Made by a program: the position numbers and the translations under genes. Under the pieces are notes generated by a model. The model did no database searches, was not told the origin of the DNA, and saw only the letters and a list, made by a program, of their open reading frames with translations. DNA of 35,126 nt from Caulobacterales bacterium 32-69-10 (lineage in GTDB: Bacteria; Pseudomonadota; Alphaproteobacteria; Caulobacterales; Caulobacteraceae), in assembly GCA_002280485.1 (NCBI GenBank), contig NCED01000018.1:1-35126 (forward strand), read 5' to 3'. This document shows, in pieces, positions 26,186-34,635 of this stretch. Each line of letters begins with the position of its first letter. The first letter of the stretch is position 1.

Positions 26186-27708
26186 ATCCTTGGGTCATTG
26201 CTCCTGTGGTGCTGCCTGCGGTCGTAGGCCCCCTCATCATACTGGTCATGCGCAACCACACCACGCAGGCTCGCGTGGCCTCGATCGCCTGCTGCTGCTG
26301 CCTGGTGGCGGTCGCGGTGGGGTTGCTGGTTCTGAGCGCGTCGGGCGGCATCGTGACCTACGCGCTCGGGAACTGGCCGGCGCCCTTCGGAATCGTGCTC
26401 GTCCTCGACCGGCTGGCGGCCATGATGCTGCTCATCACCGCGATCCTCGGCCTCGTGGTGAGCGTCTACGCCGCGGCGACGCAATTGGACCGCAAGGGCT
26501 GGCATTTCCACGCCCTCCTCCAGTTGCAGCTTCTGGGCCTCAACGGGGCGTTTCTGACGGGGGACCTGTTCAACCTCTTCGTCTTCTTCGAGGTGCTCCT
26601 GATCGCCTCCTACTGCCTGATGCTGCACGGCGGCGGCTCCGGCCGCCTGAAGGCTGGCGTGCAGTACGTGATCATCAACCTGGTCGGCTCCACCCTGTTC
26701 CTGGTCGCCATCGGCCTGCTCTATGGGGTCACCGGCACGCTCAACATGGCCGACATGGGCCGCAGGATCGCCGCCGCGCCCGGCGCCGACGGTGGCCTGA
26801 TCGCCGCAGGCTGCCTGATGCTGACCACGGTCTTCGCGCTGAAGGCGGCGATCGTCCCGCTGCACTTCTGGCTCCCGAAGACCTACGCCTCTACCTCGCC
26901 CGCGGTCGCGGCCCTGTTCGTCATCATGACCAAGCTGGGCGCCTATGCGATCATTCGCTGTACGACGTTGATCTTCGGCGAGGACGCGGGGGCGTCGGCC
27001 TGGGTGGCGGGCCAGTGGCTGATGCCCGCGGCCTTGATGACCGGCGTGCTGGGCTTCGTCGGCGTGCTCTCGGCCCGTGGCTTGCGTGAACTGGCGGCGT
27101 TCTCGGTCGTCGGGTCGATGGGAACGCTGATCGCCGCGGTTTCGGCCTTCCAGCCCGCGGCGATGTCGGCAGCCCTCTACTATCTCGCCAGTTCGACCTT
27201 GGGCGGCGCGGCGCTGTTCCTCCTTGCCGACATGATCGCCCGGCGTCGCACGGACCGCGGCGACAGCCTGACCGCCGGGCCGCGCATGCGGCACAGTCGC
27301 GCCCTCTCGGCCCTGTTCCTGGTCACCGCCATGGCAGTGATCGGGCTGCCGCCCTTGTCGGGGTTCATCGGCAAGCTGCTGATTCTCGATGGTGTAGGAT
27401 TGGGAGGCTACGGGGTCTGGGTGCGGGCGATGGTCCTCGGAGCGACGCTTCTCTCGATGATCGCCTTCGCCCGCGCAGGCAGCGTCCTGTTCTGGAAGTG
27501 CACGTCCCCTGACCCCGATGCGGCCGCCCCAGCCGCCGTCCCCGCCCGCACGCCCGGGACAATCGCCTGGGCGGCCCCATGCGCCTTGCTGGCCTGCGTG
27601 ATCCTGCTCAGCGTCGCTGCGGGCCCCGCGACGGCCTATCTCGAGGCGGCGAGCCGACAGCTGTTTGATGCGCAACAGTACTACCGAGCCGTGTTGGGGC
27701 CGGGATGA
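26182..27708 (+). CDS. mrpD: Mrp antiporter subunit D
   Basis: A 508-residue membrane protein, the second NuoM/N-like subunit and a candidate proton-translocating subunit. About 14 hydrophobic segments are visible. The key residues of the family appear: the TM5 glutamate in FNLFVFFEVLLIASYCLML, the TM7 lysine/histidine region in HFWLPKTYASTSPAVAALFVIMTKLG, and GLPPLSGFIGK near the end. It has a GTG start overlapping the mrpC stop (GTGA). The end overlaps mrpE by 4 bases. Confidence 0.94.
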   Translation: MNPWVIAPVVLPAVVGPLIILVMRNHTTQARVASIACCCCLVAVAVGLLVLSASGGIVTYALGNWPAPFGIVLVLDRLAAMMLLITAILGLVVSVYAAATQLDRKGWHFHALLQLQLLGLNGAFLTGDLFNLFVFFEVLLIASYCLMLHGGGSGRLKAGVQYVIINLVGSTLFLVAIGLLYGVTGTLNMADMGRRIAAAPGADGGLIAAGCLMLTTVFALKAAIVPLHFWLPKTYASTSPAVAALFVIMTKLGAYAIIRCTTLIFGEDAGASAWVAGQWLMPAALMTGVLGFVGVLSARGLRELAAFSVVGSMGTLIAAVSAFQPAAMSAALYYLASSTLGGAALFLLADMIARRRTDRGDSLTAGPRMRHSRALSALFLVTAMAVIGLPPLSGFIGKLLILDGVGLGGYGVWVRAMVLGATLLSMIAFARAGSVLFWKCTSPDPDAAAPAAVPARTPGTIAWAAPCALLACVILLSVAAGPATAYLEAASRQLFDAQQYYRAVLGPG

Positions 27709-28211
27709 GAGCGACATCGATGATGAACAGGATCCTGCCTCAGCCCGCCCTGACCGTCATCGTGGTCGTCGTCTGGACGCTGCTTCTCAACAGCGTCACC
27801 TTCGGCGGGCTTCTCCTCGCCCTGGCGGTGGGGGTCGGCGTGCCGCTGGTGACCAACCGCTTCTGGCCACAGGGGCCGCGATTGCGATGGGGCTCGGCCA
27901 TGGCCGGCTATCTCGCGGTGGTGATGTACGACATCGTGATCGCCAACTTCGAGGTGGCCTACCTCATCCTGTTCCGCAGAAATGCCGATCTGCGCTCCGG
28001 ATGGTTGACCGTGCCCCTGGAGCTTAGGTCCGCCGAGGCCATCACCACGCTGGCCGCCACCATCAGCCTCACGCCCGGGACTGTGTCGAGCGATGTCTCC
28101 TCCTGCGGCAGGGTGCTGCTGGTGCATGCTTTGGACATCGCCGACGCGGCGAAGGCCGTGACACGGATCAAGGTCCGCTACGAGGCTCGTCTTCTGAGGA
28201 TTTTCGCATGA
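27705..28211 (+). CDS. mrpE: Mrp antiporter subunit E
   Basis: A 168-residue membrane protein with two or three N-terminal helices (about 15-45, 60-80) and a soluble cytoplasmic C-terminal domain with the family stretch ITTLAATISLTPGTVSSDV. The C-terminus (LLVHALDIADAAKAV) matches other MrpE proteins. MrpE stabilises the complex. The ATG at 27705 overlaps the mrpD stop (ATGA); an alternative ATG is five codons downstream (27720). Confidence 0.92.
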   Translation: MRATSMMNRILPQPALTVIVVVVWTLLLNSVTFGGLLLALAVGVGVPLVTNRFWPQGPRLRWGSAMAGYLAVVMYDIVIANFEVAYLILFRRNADLRSGWLTVPLELRSAEAITTLAATISLTPGTVSSDVSSCGRVLLVHALDIADAAKAVTRIKVRYEARLLRIFA

Positions 28212-28477
28212 TCGCCCTTGCGCTCTCCTTCGCGTTCGCCTGCGTCGGCATCGCCCTGGCCCTGAACCTCTGGCGCCTGGTCCGAGGGCCGCAGGCGACC
28301 GACAGGATCCTGGCCGTGGACACCATGACGATCAACGTGATCGCCTTGATCATCCTGTTCGGCGTCATGGAGGGCAGCGCGACCTATTTCGAGGCGGCGC
28401 TGCTCCTGGCCATGGTGGGCTTCATCGGGACTGTCGCCTTCTGCAAATTCCTGCTTCGCGGCGACATCGTGGAATAG
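28208..28477 (+). CDS. mrpF: Mrp antiporter subunit F
   Basis: An 89-residue membrane protein with three predicted helices. It shows the typical MrpF sequence LWRLVRGPQATDRILAVDTMTIN in the first half and EAALLLAMVGFIGTVAFCKFLLRGD at the end. It overlaps the mrpE stop by 4 bases (ATGA) and is followed by mrpG after four bases. MrpF is a core structural subunit next to MrpG. Confidence 0.92.
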   Translation: MIALALSFAFACVGIALALNLWRLVRGPQATDRILAVDTMTINVIALIILFGVMEGSATYFEAALLLAMVGFIGTVAFCKFLLRGDIVE

Positions 28478-28481
28478 GGTC

Positions 28482-28913
28482 ATGGAACAGATCGCAGAAG
28501 CCGCCATCGCCGCGCTGATTGTCCTGGGCGGGATCTTCTCCCTGGTGGGGTCCTGGGGCTTGGCCAAGCTTCCCTCGCTGATGACCCGCCTGCATGGGCC
28601 GACCAAGGCGACCACCCTTGGCGTCGGCGGAGCGCTCGTCGCCTCCATGATCTATTTTCCAGTCTTTCAGGACCGCTTCTCGGCGCACGAGTTTCTGATC
28701 ACGATCTTCCTGTTCCTCACCGCGCCGGTGTCGGCCAACATGATCGCCAAGGCTCACCTTCACACGGCCTGCCGCGATACGGCGGGCAAGCCGGCCGAGG
28801 ACCACCCGCCCGAACCTGGCAATGGCTTTCAGTGGGCCACATTCCAGTCGCTTGGGGACGTCGAGAACGAGGAGCCTACGCCCCCGGACTCGAAGACTTC
28901 CAAGCCCGAATAA
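28482..28913 (+). CDS. mrpG: Mrp antiporter subunit G
   Basis: A 143-residue membrane protein, the last subunit of the operon. Three helices are visible in the first 90 residues, with the MrpG signature LAKLPSLMTRLHGPTKATTLG and LFLTAPVSANMIAKAHL. The last 50 residues are a hydrophilic tail rich in proline and acidic residues (ENEEPTPPDSKTS), longer than in many MrpG proteins, and may lie in the cytoplasm. The ribosome site is weak, so translation probably couples to mrpF. No terminator is evident after it. Confidence 0.9.
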   Translation: MEQIAEAAIAALIVLGGIFSLVGSWGLAKLPSLMTRLHGPTKATTLGVGGALVASMIYFPVFQDRFSAHEFLITIFLFLTAPVSANMIAKAHLHTACRDTAGKPAEDHPPEPGNGFQWATFQSLGDVENEEPTPPDSKTSKPE

Positions 28914-29017
28914 CGGCCTCGCCAGAACGCGATCCAAAGGCTCGCCCAACGCAAAGCGGTTCGACCTGTGCGGCCGGTTATGGTAGGCGGGACAAAACAA
29001 CTCGTAGGGACGACGTG

Positions 29018-30049
29018 ATGATGGCGAAGACCTCAGGTATCGCGGCCTGCGCGCTGGCGTCGGCCATGCTGATCGCGGCGAGCGCCGCACCGGCTTACGC
29101 CGCGGGCGCGCCCTACAAGGCGCCGCGCAACGGCTTCGGACAGCCCGACCTGTCGGGCACCTGGAGCAACGAAACCCTCACCCGCATGGAGCGTCAGCCG
29201 CAGTACGGCGACCGCATCGTGCCGACGCCGGAAGAGATCGCCGCGGTCGAGGGCCTCCAGGCCAAGAAGGTCGAGGTCGGCAAGTCGGGGGTGAACGACA
29301 CCTTCCGCGCCGAATGCGAAACCCCCGCCGGCGCCTTCAACATCCAGTGCGCCTACGACCAGGCCTTCTTCGACGACACCTCGACCATGATGCGGGTCGG
29401 CGGCCAGCCGCGGAACTCCTTCATCACCTACCCCGCCAACGGCCGCATCCCGCGCCGCCCGGACAAGATGCCCACCGGCAACGCCTTCGGCGTCGGCAAC
29501 ACTGACAACCCTGAGAACCGCGGCCTGCCGGACCGCTGCCTTGTCGGCCAGAACATCTCGACCGGCGCCCTGCTGAACCCGACGATCTACAACAACACCT
29601 ACCTGTTCCAGCAGAACAAGGACGCGGTGGTCATCGTGGTCGAGATGAGCCACGACGCCCGCACCGTCCGGCTGAACGCCAAGCACGACAACATCCCGCG
29701 CTGGTTCGGCGACAGCGTCGGCCACTGGGAGGGCGACACCCTGGTGGTCGACACCATCAACTTCCACCCCCTCCAGCTCGGCCTCAACACGCCGCAGCTG
29801 CACCTGGTCGAGCGTTTCACCCGCGTCGGCCCCCAGCGCATCCTCTACCAGTTCAGGGTCGAGGATCCGGGCGCCTACACCGCGCCCTGGGGCGGCGAGT
29901 ACGAGTTCCACGCCGCCAAGGGCCTGCAGTACGAATACGCCTGCCACGAGGGCAACCACGCCATGTCCGGCATCCTGGCCGGCGCGCGGCAGGAGGAAGA
30001 AAAGGCGCGGGCCGGGGCCGCGCTCCAGCCGGCCAAGACCGGCGGCTGA
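29018..30049 (+). CDS. Secreted protein of unknown function
   Basis: A 343-residue protein with a Sec signal peptide (cleavage near APAYA-AGAP, about residue 27). The mature protein is polar, without membrane segments, and carries four cysteines (EC, QC, RC and YACHEGN) that may form two disulfides in the periplasm. I recognise a widespread hypothetical family with NGFGQPDLSGTWSNETLTR at the N-terminus and GHWEGDTLVVDTINF, LHLVERFTRVGPQRILYQF and YEYACHEGNHAMSGILAGAR towards the C-terminus. I know of no assigned function; the CHEG is not a haem CxxCH motif. Starts ATG 29018, ATG 29021 and GTG 29015 are possible; AGGGA is 7 bases before 29018. It is a single gene after the mrp operon. Confidence 0.85.
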   Translation: MMAKTSGIAACALASAMLIAASAAPAYAAGAPYKAPRNGFGQPDLSGTWSNETLTRMERQPQYGDRIVPTPEEIAAVEGLQAKKVEVGKSGVNDTFRAECETPAGAFNIQCAYDQAFFDDTSTMMRVGGQPRNSFITYPANGRIPRRPDKMPTGNAFGVGNTDNPENRGLPDRCLVGQNISTGALLNPTIYNNTYLFQQNKDAVVIVVEMSHDARTVRLNAKHDNIPRWFGDSVGHWEGDTLVVDTINFHPLQLGLNTPQLHLVERFTRVGPQRILYQFRVEDPGAYTAPWGGEYEFHAAKGLQYEYACHEGNHAMSGILAGARQEEEKARAGAALQPAKTGG

Positions 30050-30071
30050 CGCCTGAGCCGCGGCCGCCGCC

Positions 30072-31130
30072 CTAACCGGCGCGGCGGCCGAAGCTGCGGC
30101 TAAACTGCTGGCTGCGCGCCACCAGGTCCTGCGCCGCGCGCAGGCGGGCGCGGCCATAGTCCTGCAGGCTGGCGACCACGTCGCCGTCATGCGCCTTCAG
30201 CGCGGCGCCCAGGGCCATGGCGTCCTGCATCGACGCCTTGAACCCATAGCCCATCCACGGCGAGGGCACGTGGGCGGCGTCCCCGACCAGGCACATCCGC
30301 CCGTCGACGATGCGCGGCGGCAGGTATTCGGCGATCGGGGTGCCGATCAGCGAGCGCCGCGCGACGCAGTCCAGCAGGGTCGACCGCCACGGTTCGGACC
30401 AGAACCGCGCCTCCCGCCCCAGCTGTTCGTAGGTCTCCTCGGGAATGTCCTTGGGGAACAGGGTGCGGCGCGCCACCGTCCCCTCGACCGCCCCCTGCCG
30501 GCGCAGCACCGCGTTGCGCCCCGCATCGTACAGGGCGATGCCGGCGCGGCGGGCGCCCCGCCGCTCGCTGCCGTCCTCGGCGGGCAGGATCGATCCCACC
30601 ATGATGCTGTCGCCATGCTGCTCGACGTGCTCGCCCCGCACCCACGGCACGCCGGCGGGCAGCGCGCTCTCCAGCGCCAGGCCGCTCCACAGCACATAGC
30701 CCGAGAACTCGGCGTCGGGCCGCTCGGGCGCTACCGAGCGGCGCACCAGGCTGCGATAGCCGTCGGCCCCGACCAGCAGGTCGCCGGCGACGTTGCGCCC
30801 GTCCTTCGCCGTCGCCCACACCCCGGCGTCCGTCTGCCCCACCGCCACCACCTCGGCGCCTTCCATCAGGGTGATGGCCGGCTGCTGGTCGACGGCGCTG
30901 CGCAGGTGGTCGTACACCGCCCGCCAGGTCTGGATGCGCGTGCCCTCGAACGCCGGCGCCGGCCGGCCCGTCAGGGTCTCCAGCACGCTGTCCCCGATCT
31001 GGATCATCGCCCCGGTCCGGCCGCTGTCCGCCGACCGCTCCATCACGGTGACGCTCGCCCCTGCCCGCGCGACGGCCAGGGCCGCCATCAGCCCCGCCTG
31101 GGAGCCCCCGATCACCACTGCATGAGTCAT
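30072..31130 (-). CDS. FAD-dependent monooxygenase
   Basis: A 352-residue flavoprotein of the p-hydroxybenzoate hydroxylase-like group. Motifs: N-terminal dinucleotide-binding fold VVIGGSQAGLMAAL with an acidic residue at the end of the second strand (VTVMERS); LLVGADGYRSLVRRSV (DG motif, about 137); GRMCLVGDAAHVPSPWMGYGFKASMQDAMALG (GD motif, about 280-310). The GxGxxG first glycine pattern is GGSQAG, a known variant. Such enzymes use NAD(P)H and oxygen to hydroxylate or oxidise aromatic or other substrates; the substrate is unknown. ATG 31130 is chosen since AGGA lies 5 bases upstream and the Rossmann fold starts right there; 31166 would add 12 residues. It is convergent with the secreted protein gene. 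Confidence 0.87.
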   Translation of the reverse strand: MTHAVVIGGSQAGLMAALAVARAGASVTVMERSADSGRTGAMIQIGDSVLETLTGRPAPAFEGTRIQTWRAVYDHLRSAVDQQPAITLMEGAEVVAVGQTDAGVWATAKDGRNVAGDLLVGADGYRSLVRRSVAPERPDAEFSGYVLWSGLALESALPAGVPWVRGEHVEQHGDSIMVGSILPAEDGSERRGARRAGIALYDAGRNAVLRRQGAVEGTVARRTLFPKDIPEETYEQLGREARFWSEPWRSTLLDCVARRSLIGTPIAEYLPPRIVDGRMCLVGDAAHVPSPWMGYGFKASMQDAMALGAALKAHDGDVVASLQDYGRARLRAAQDLVARSQQFSRSFGRRAG

Positions 31131-31342
31131 GGCCGTCCTGAACCCGGCGCCGGCCGTGGTTGTCAATGTTAAGATTGCGCACCAAGGCCGCGCTCAGCCG
31201 CCTGACGCCGGCAAGACAGCCGCCCGGTTTGATCCAGAACAAACTCGCCGCCCGCGGCGGTCGTCATGTTCAGGCGCCGGCCCTGCGAGGGAAAACCGGC
31301 GGCCCTGCGTATAGAAGATCGAGCTTGGCGGTGGAGAGGATC

Positions 31343-31900
31343 ATGCACACGAAGCGTGTCGGCGTCGGACTGGCGGTGGGATTGATCGCCCTGGCCGTGT
31401 GGGCGGGTCGCGAGGTCTCTACGGCGGCGACCGCCGCCCCGACCGTGCATGAATGGATGACCGGCGCGGCCGCGCCCCAGGGCGCGATCCTGCAGGATTC
31501 GGTGCTCAAGGCGATGAACGACCAGGGCAAGCCCGACGCCTCCGCCATGACCGCCGCCGACTGGGCCCAGATCATCGCCGCCGCCCAGGCCCTGAAGTCC
31601 AGCGTCGGCCCGATCGTCGACGCCCCGGTCCTGCGCGTCGTCTCGGGCGGGGTGAAGATCCAGGACGAAGGAACCGAGGGCTCGTCGACCGCCGCCCAGG
31701 TGCAGGGCTTCATCGACAAGGACCGGCCCGGCTTCAACACCCTGGCGCAAGGGCTGGCGGCGAGCGCTGACGCTTTCCTCGCCGCCGCCGACGCCAAGGA
31801 CGCCGCCAAGGTCCTGGACGCCTCCACCGCCCTCGACGCCGCCTGCCAGGCCTGCCACAGCAAGTTCTGGTACCCGCAGCAGGCCCCCGCGCCGCAATAG
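31343..31900 (+). CDS. Small c-type cytochrome with a C-terminal haem site
   Basis: A 185-residue exported protein. An N-terminal signal or membrane anchor (GVGLAVGLIALAVWAG) is followed by an alanine-rich helical domain and a single CxxCH haem-binding motif very near the end (CQACH at 168-172), followed by FWYPQQ. A CxxCH at the C-terminus of a four-helix bundle is the layout of cytochrome c' and related proteins, so that fold is a likely guess. An axial Met could be supplied by VHEWMTG or one of the other early Met residues. GAGAGGA precedes the ATG; GTG 31331 would add four residues. It is divergent from the flavin monooxygenase, but no electron-transfer partner is adjacent. Confidence 0.8.
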   Translation: MHTKRVGVGLAVGLIALAVWAGREVSTAATAAPTVHEWMTGAAAPQGAILQDSVLKAMNDQGKPDASAMTAADWAQIIAAAQALKSSVGPIVDAPVLRVVSGGVKIQDEGTEGSSTAAQVQGFIDKDRPGFNTLAQGLAASADAFLAAADAKDAAKVLDASTALDAACQACHSKFWYPQQAPAPQ

Positions 31901-31906
31901 CTCCGG

Positions 31907-32521
31907 TCAGTCCTTGCGGCAGAAGCAGTAGAGGAACTGCTGCGGCGCCCCCCACGGGGTCTCGTGAACCTCCGTCAGGTGCTCCAGCAGCTGGAACCGC
32001 GCGCCGAACTCGCCGTGCAGGCCGTCCGCCTCGTAACGCACCACATCCAGGCCGCTGCACTGCTCGGGCCCCTCGGCGCCGAAGGTGGCCACGATGACGT
32101 GCCCGCCGGGTTTCACCGCCCGCGCGACCTGGCGCACATAGGCCCGGCGCTGCGCGGCGCCCGTCAGGAAATGGAAGACGGCCCTGTCGTGCCACAGGTC
32201 GTAGCGATGAAGGGGCAGGTCGCAGCCCGTGATGTCGCCGGCGATCCAGTCCACCGCCGCGGCCTCGGCGCCGAGCCGGGCCTTGGCCACCGCGATCGCC
32301 GCTTCTGAAATATCGAGCACGCTCACGTCGCCATAGCCGTGGGCGACCAGATCATCGACCAGGGTCGACTCCCCGCCCCCGACATCGATCACCGCGCTGC
32401 GCCGGTCCGGGGCCGCCGCCGCGATCAGGCGCAGCGATACGTCGAGGTGCGGCCGATACCAGCTGACCTGCTCGGGCGCCTTGGAGCGATAAACCTGTTC
32501 CCAATGCGCCTTGCTGTTCAT
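31907..32521 (-). CDS. Class I SAM-dependent methyltransferase
   Basis: A 204-residue cytoplasmic methyltransferase. The N-terminal HWEQVYRSKAPEQVSWYRPH precedes SAM motif I AVIDVGGGESTLVDDLV (about 43-60), the ribose-binding acid is in VSVLDISEAAI, and motif II is LWHDRAVFHFLTG. GGHVIVATFGAEGPEQCSGLDVVRY follows, an arrangement I have seen in a broad family sometimes annotated as thiopurine- or tellurite-related, without a confirmed substrate. A single cysteine-containing tail (FLYCFCRKD) ends the protein. The ribosome site before the ATG is weak. It is convergent with the cytochrome gene, 6 bases apart. Confidence 0.85.
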   Translation of the reverse strand: MNSKAHWEQVYRSKAPEQVSWYRPHLDVSLRLIAAAAPDRRSAVIDVGGGESTLVDDLVAHGYGDVSVLDISEAAIAVAKARLGAEAAAVDWIAGDITGCDLPLHRYDLWHDRAVFHFLTGAAQRRAYVRQVARAVKPGGHVIVATFGAEGPEQCSGLDVVRYEADGLHGEFGARFQLLEHLTEVHETPWGAPQQFLYCFCRKD

Positions 32522-32666
32522 GGTGCGACGCTAACAGGCCGCCCCGGAAAGCCGAAACCCGACTTCAGCGCCCTGAAGGGTCAGGGGATCGCGCGATAGA
32601 CCAAAGCGGTATTGACACGCCCGCCCCCCGCCAGCCCCAAATGACGCAGCACCGCTTGAGGCCCTG

Positions 32667-33542
32667 ATGCGTCGCGCTCTGATTTCGATCCACCGCTGGG
32701 CCGGGCTGGCGCTCCTGCTGTACGTGCTGATGATCTGTCTCAGCGGCAGCGTCCTCGTCTACCGCAACGAGCTCTATCGCCACTTCGCGCCCCAACCGGT
32801 CCCGGTCGAGCCCGCGGGCGCCCTGCTGACCGATCCACAGCTGAAAGCCGCGGCGCAGCGGGCCTTTCCCGGCTATGCGGCGACGCAGATCTGGCGCGGC
32901 AAGGCGCCGAACCACGCGGTCGAGGTCCAGTTCACCCGGGGCGACAAGACGCGCACCCGGCTGATCGACCCCTACCGGGGCAGCGACCTCGGCGAGTCCC
33001 TCCCCGCCGGCTACCGCTTCACCGCCTTCCTGATGAAGCTCCACGCCGATCTGCTCCAGGGCCCGACGGGCCGGCTGGTCAATGGCGCGGTCGCCCTGTC
33101 GTTCCTGCTGATGGCGACCACTGGCGTGCTCATCTGGCGCCCCAGGGGTCGCCATCGCCCCGCGCCCGCCAGGCTCACGGCCCGACGCCTGCACATGACG
33201 GTGGGGATCTGGGTGGCCGCCTTTGTCCTGATGTGGGGCGTCACCGGCGCCCACCTCGCCTTCCCGCAGGCCGTCGCCGCCATCGTCGATTACGTCGAGC
33301 CCTTCGACGAGACGAACCCGGTCGAGCGCGTCGGCGACCAGATCTCCTATTGGCTGGCCTATCTCCATTTCGGCCGCATCGGCGGACGGGTCTCATGGTG
33401 CGGTCGCGGGACGTGCAATGACCTCTTCAAGGCCGTCTGGGCCGTTGTCGCCCTCCTGCCCGTGCTCCTCGCGGCGACCGGGCTTTGGACCTGGTGGCGG
33501 CGGGTCCGCCCCGCCCGCCTTCAGGCGGAGGCTCGAGCATGA
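32667..33542 (+). CDS. PepSY-associated membrane protein
   Basis: A 291-residue inner-membrane protein with four transmembrane helices: about 10-33 ([22 protein letters not shown]), 133-153, 175-197 and 247-268. The loop between helices 1 and 2 is a periplasmic PepSY-type domain. Histidines at HRWAG, KLHADLL and RLHMTVG match the haem-type positions of PepSY_TM/PiuB-like proteins, some of which reduce ferric siderophores; iron function here is inference. The ATG has TTGAGG upstream. Two cysteines (SWCGRGTC) sit close together in the periplasmic loop before helix 4. The stop overlaps the DUF2200 start by 4 bases (ATGA), so the two form a coupled pair. Confidence 0.82.
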   Translation: MRRALISIHRWAGLALLLYVLMICLSGSVLVYRNELYRHFAPQPVPVEPAGALLTDPQLKAAAQRAFPGYAATQIWRGKAPNHAVEVQFTRGDKTRTRLIDPYRGSDLGESLPAGYRFTAFLMKLHADLLQGPTGRLVNGAVALSFLLMATTGVLIWRPRGRHRPAPARLTARRLHMTVGIWVAAFVLMWGVTGAHLAFPQAVAAIVDYVEPFDETNPVERVGDQISYWLAYLHFGRIGGRVSWCGRGTCNDLFKAVWAVVALLPVLLAATGLWTWWRRVRPARLQAEARA

Positions 33543-33889
33543 CCAAGCACCGAATCTATACGATCAGCTTCGCCAGCGTCTATCCACACTACATCGCCAA
33601 GGCGGAGAAGAAGGGGCGCACCAAGGCCGAGGTGGACGAGATCATTCTGTGGCTGACGGGCTTCAGCCAACAGGCCTTCGACGCGCATCTGGCGGCGAAG
33701 ACCGACTTCGAGACCTTCTTCGCCCAGGCGCCCGCCCTCAACCCCGCCCGGGCCCTGATCAAGGGCGTGGTCTGCGGCGTGCGCGTCGAAGACATCGCCG
33801 ACCCGCTGATGCGGGAGGTCCGCTACCTCGACAAACTCATCGACGAGCTCGCCAAGGGAAAGGCGATGGCCAAGATCCTGCGCCGTTAG
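33539..33889 (+). CDS. DUF2200 family protein
   Basis: A 116-residue cytoplasmic protein of conserved family DUF2200, function unknown. The family sequence is very recognisable: [38 protein letters not shown] at the N-terminus, [10 protein letters not shown] in the middle, and [37 protein letters not shown] at the C-terminus. It is small, charged and strongly conserved, and looks like an enzyme or binding fold with a conserved cysteine (VVCGV). GGAGG stands about 8 bases before the ATG, which overlaps the PepSY protein stop. Such high conservation with no known role makes it a worthwhile target. Confidence 0.9.
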   Translation: MTKHRIYTISFASVYPHYIAKAEKKGRTKAEVDEIILWLTGFSQQAFDAHLAAKTDFETFFAQAPALNPARALIKGVVCGVRVEDIADPLMREVRYLDKLIDELAKGKAMAKILRR

Positions 33890-33978
33890 CGGGGCGGCCC
33901 GCGCGGGAAAATCCGGCCGTCTGTCGGCAAGTCCGCCGGCCATTCGTCCTCGGACCGTCACAAAGCCGGAGTCGCCCG

Positions 33979-34632
33979 ATGCCCCCCACCATCACCGCCT
34001 TCGCCAACTCGCCCGACCGCGGGCGAGGCATGGCGCGGGACATGCGCGTCCGCTGGGCCTTCGAGGAAGTCGGCCAGCCCTACGAGGTCCGTCTCGTCAC
34101 CTTCGGCCAGTTGAAGGCGCCGGCGCACCGGGTCCTGCATCCTTTCGGGCAGATCCCGACCTATGAGGAGGATGGCCTCGCCGTCTTCGAGTCGGGCGCC
34201 ATCGTGTTCCACATCGCCGATCGCTACCCGGGGCTTCTGCCCGTCGAGCCGAACGCCCGCGCCCGCGCCATCGCCTGGATGTTCGCGGCCCTCAATACGG
34301 TGGAGCCGCCGATCGTCGAGCGCGAACAGCCCCGCTACAGCGAGCGCGACAAGCCCTGGTACGAGGCGCGGGCGCCCATCCTCGATGATCGGGTCCGCCA
34401 CCGCCTGGGCGACCTGTCCCGCCGGCTCGGCGAGGCCGACTGGCTGGACGGCGGCTTCAGCGCCGGCGACCTCCTGATGGTGACGGTCCTGCGCCGGCTC
34501 GGCGGCTCGGGGCTGCTGGAGGAATTTCCCAACCTGCCCGCCTACATCGCCCGCGGCGAGCAGCGGCCCGCCTACCAGCGCGCCTTCGCCGCCCAGCTCG
34601 CGGTCTTCACCGCCGCATCGGCCGGCGGATAG
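33979..34632 (+). CDS. Glutathione S-transferase
   Basis: A 217-residue GST-like protein. The N-terminal thioredoxin-like domain (about 1-82) begins with FANSPDRGRGMARDMRVRWAFEEVGQPYEV; the glutathione-binding cis-Pro is in HPFGQIPTYEEDG and the ESGAIVFHIADRY loop binds the gamma-glutamyl group. The C-terminal all-helical domain (about 90-215) contains WLDGGFSAGDLLMVTVLRRL, the N-capping motif of the family. The first segment is long and basic, like the GstA-type proteins of alphaproteobacteria. Substrate unknown; typical uses are detoxification. GGAG lies 7 bases upstream of ATG 33979. It is convergent with the ankyrin gene, 3 bases apart. Confidence 0.9.
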   Translation: MPPTITAFANSPDRGRGMARDMRVRWAFEEVGQPYEVRLVTFGQLKAPAHRVLHPFGQIPTYEEDGLAVFESGAIVFHIADRYPGLLPVEPNARARAIAWMFAALNTVEPPIVEREQPRYSERDKPWYEARAPILDDRVRHRLGDLSRRLGEADWLDGGFSAGDLLMVTVLRRLGGSGLLEEFPNLPAYIARGEQRPAYQRAFAAQLAVFTAASAGG

Positions 34633-34635
34633 CGC

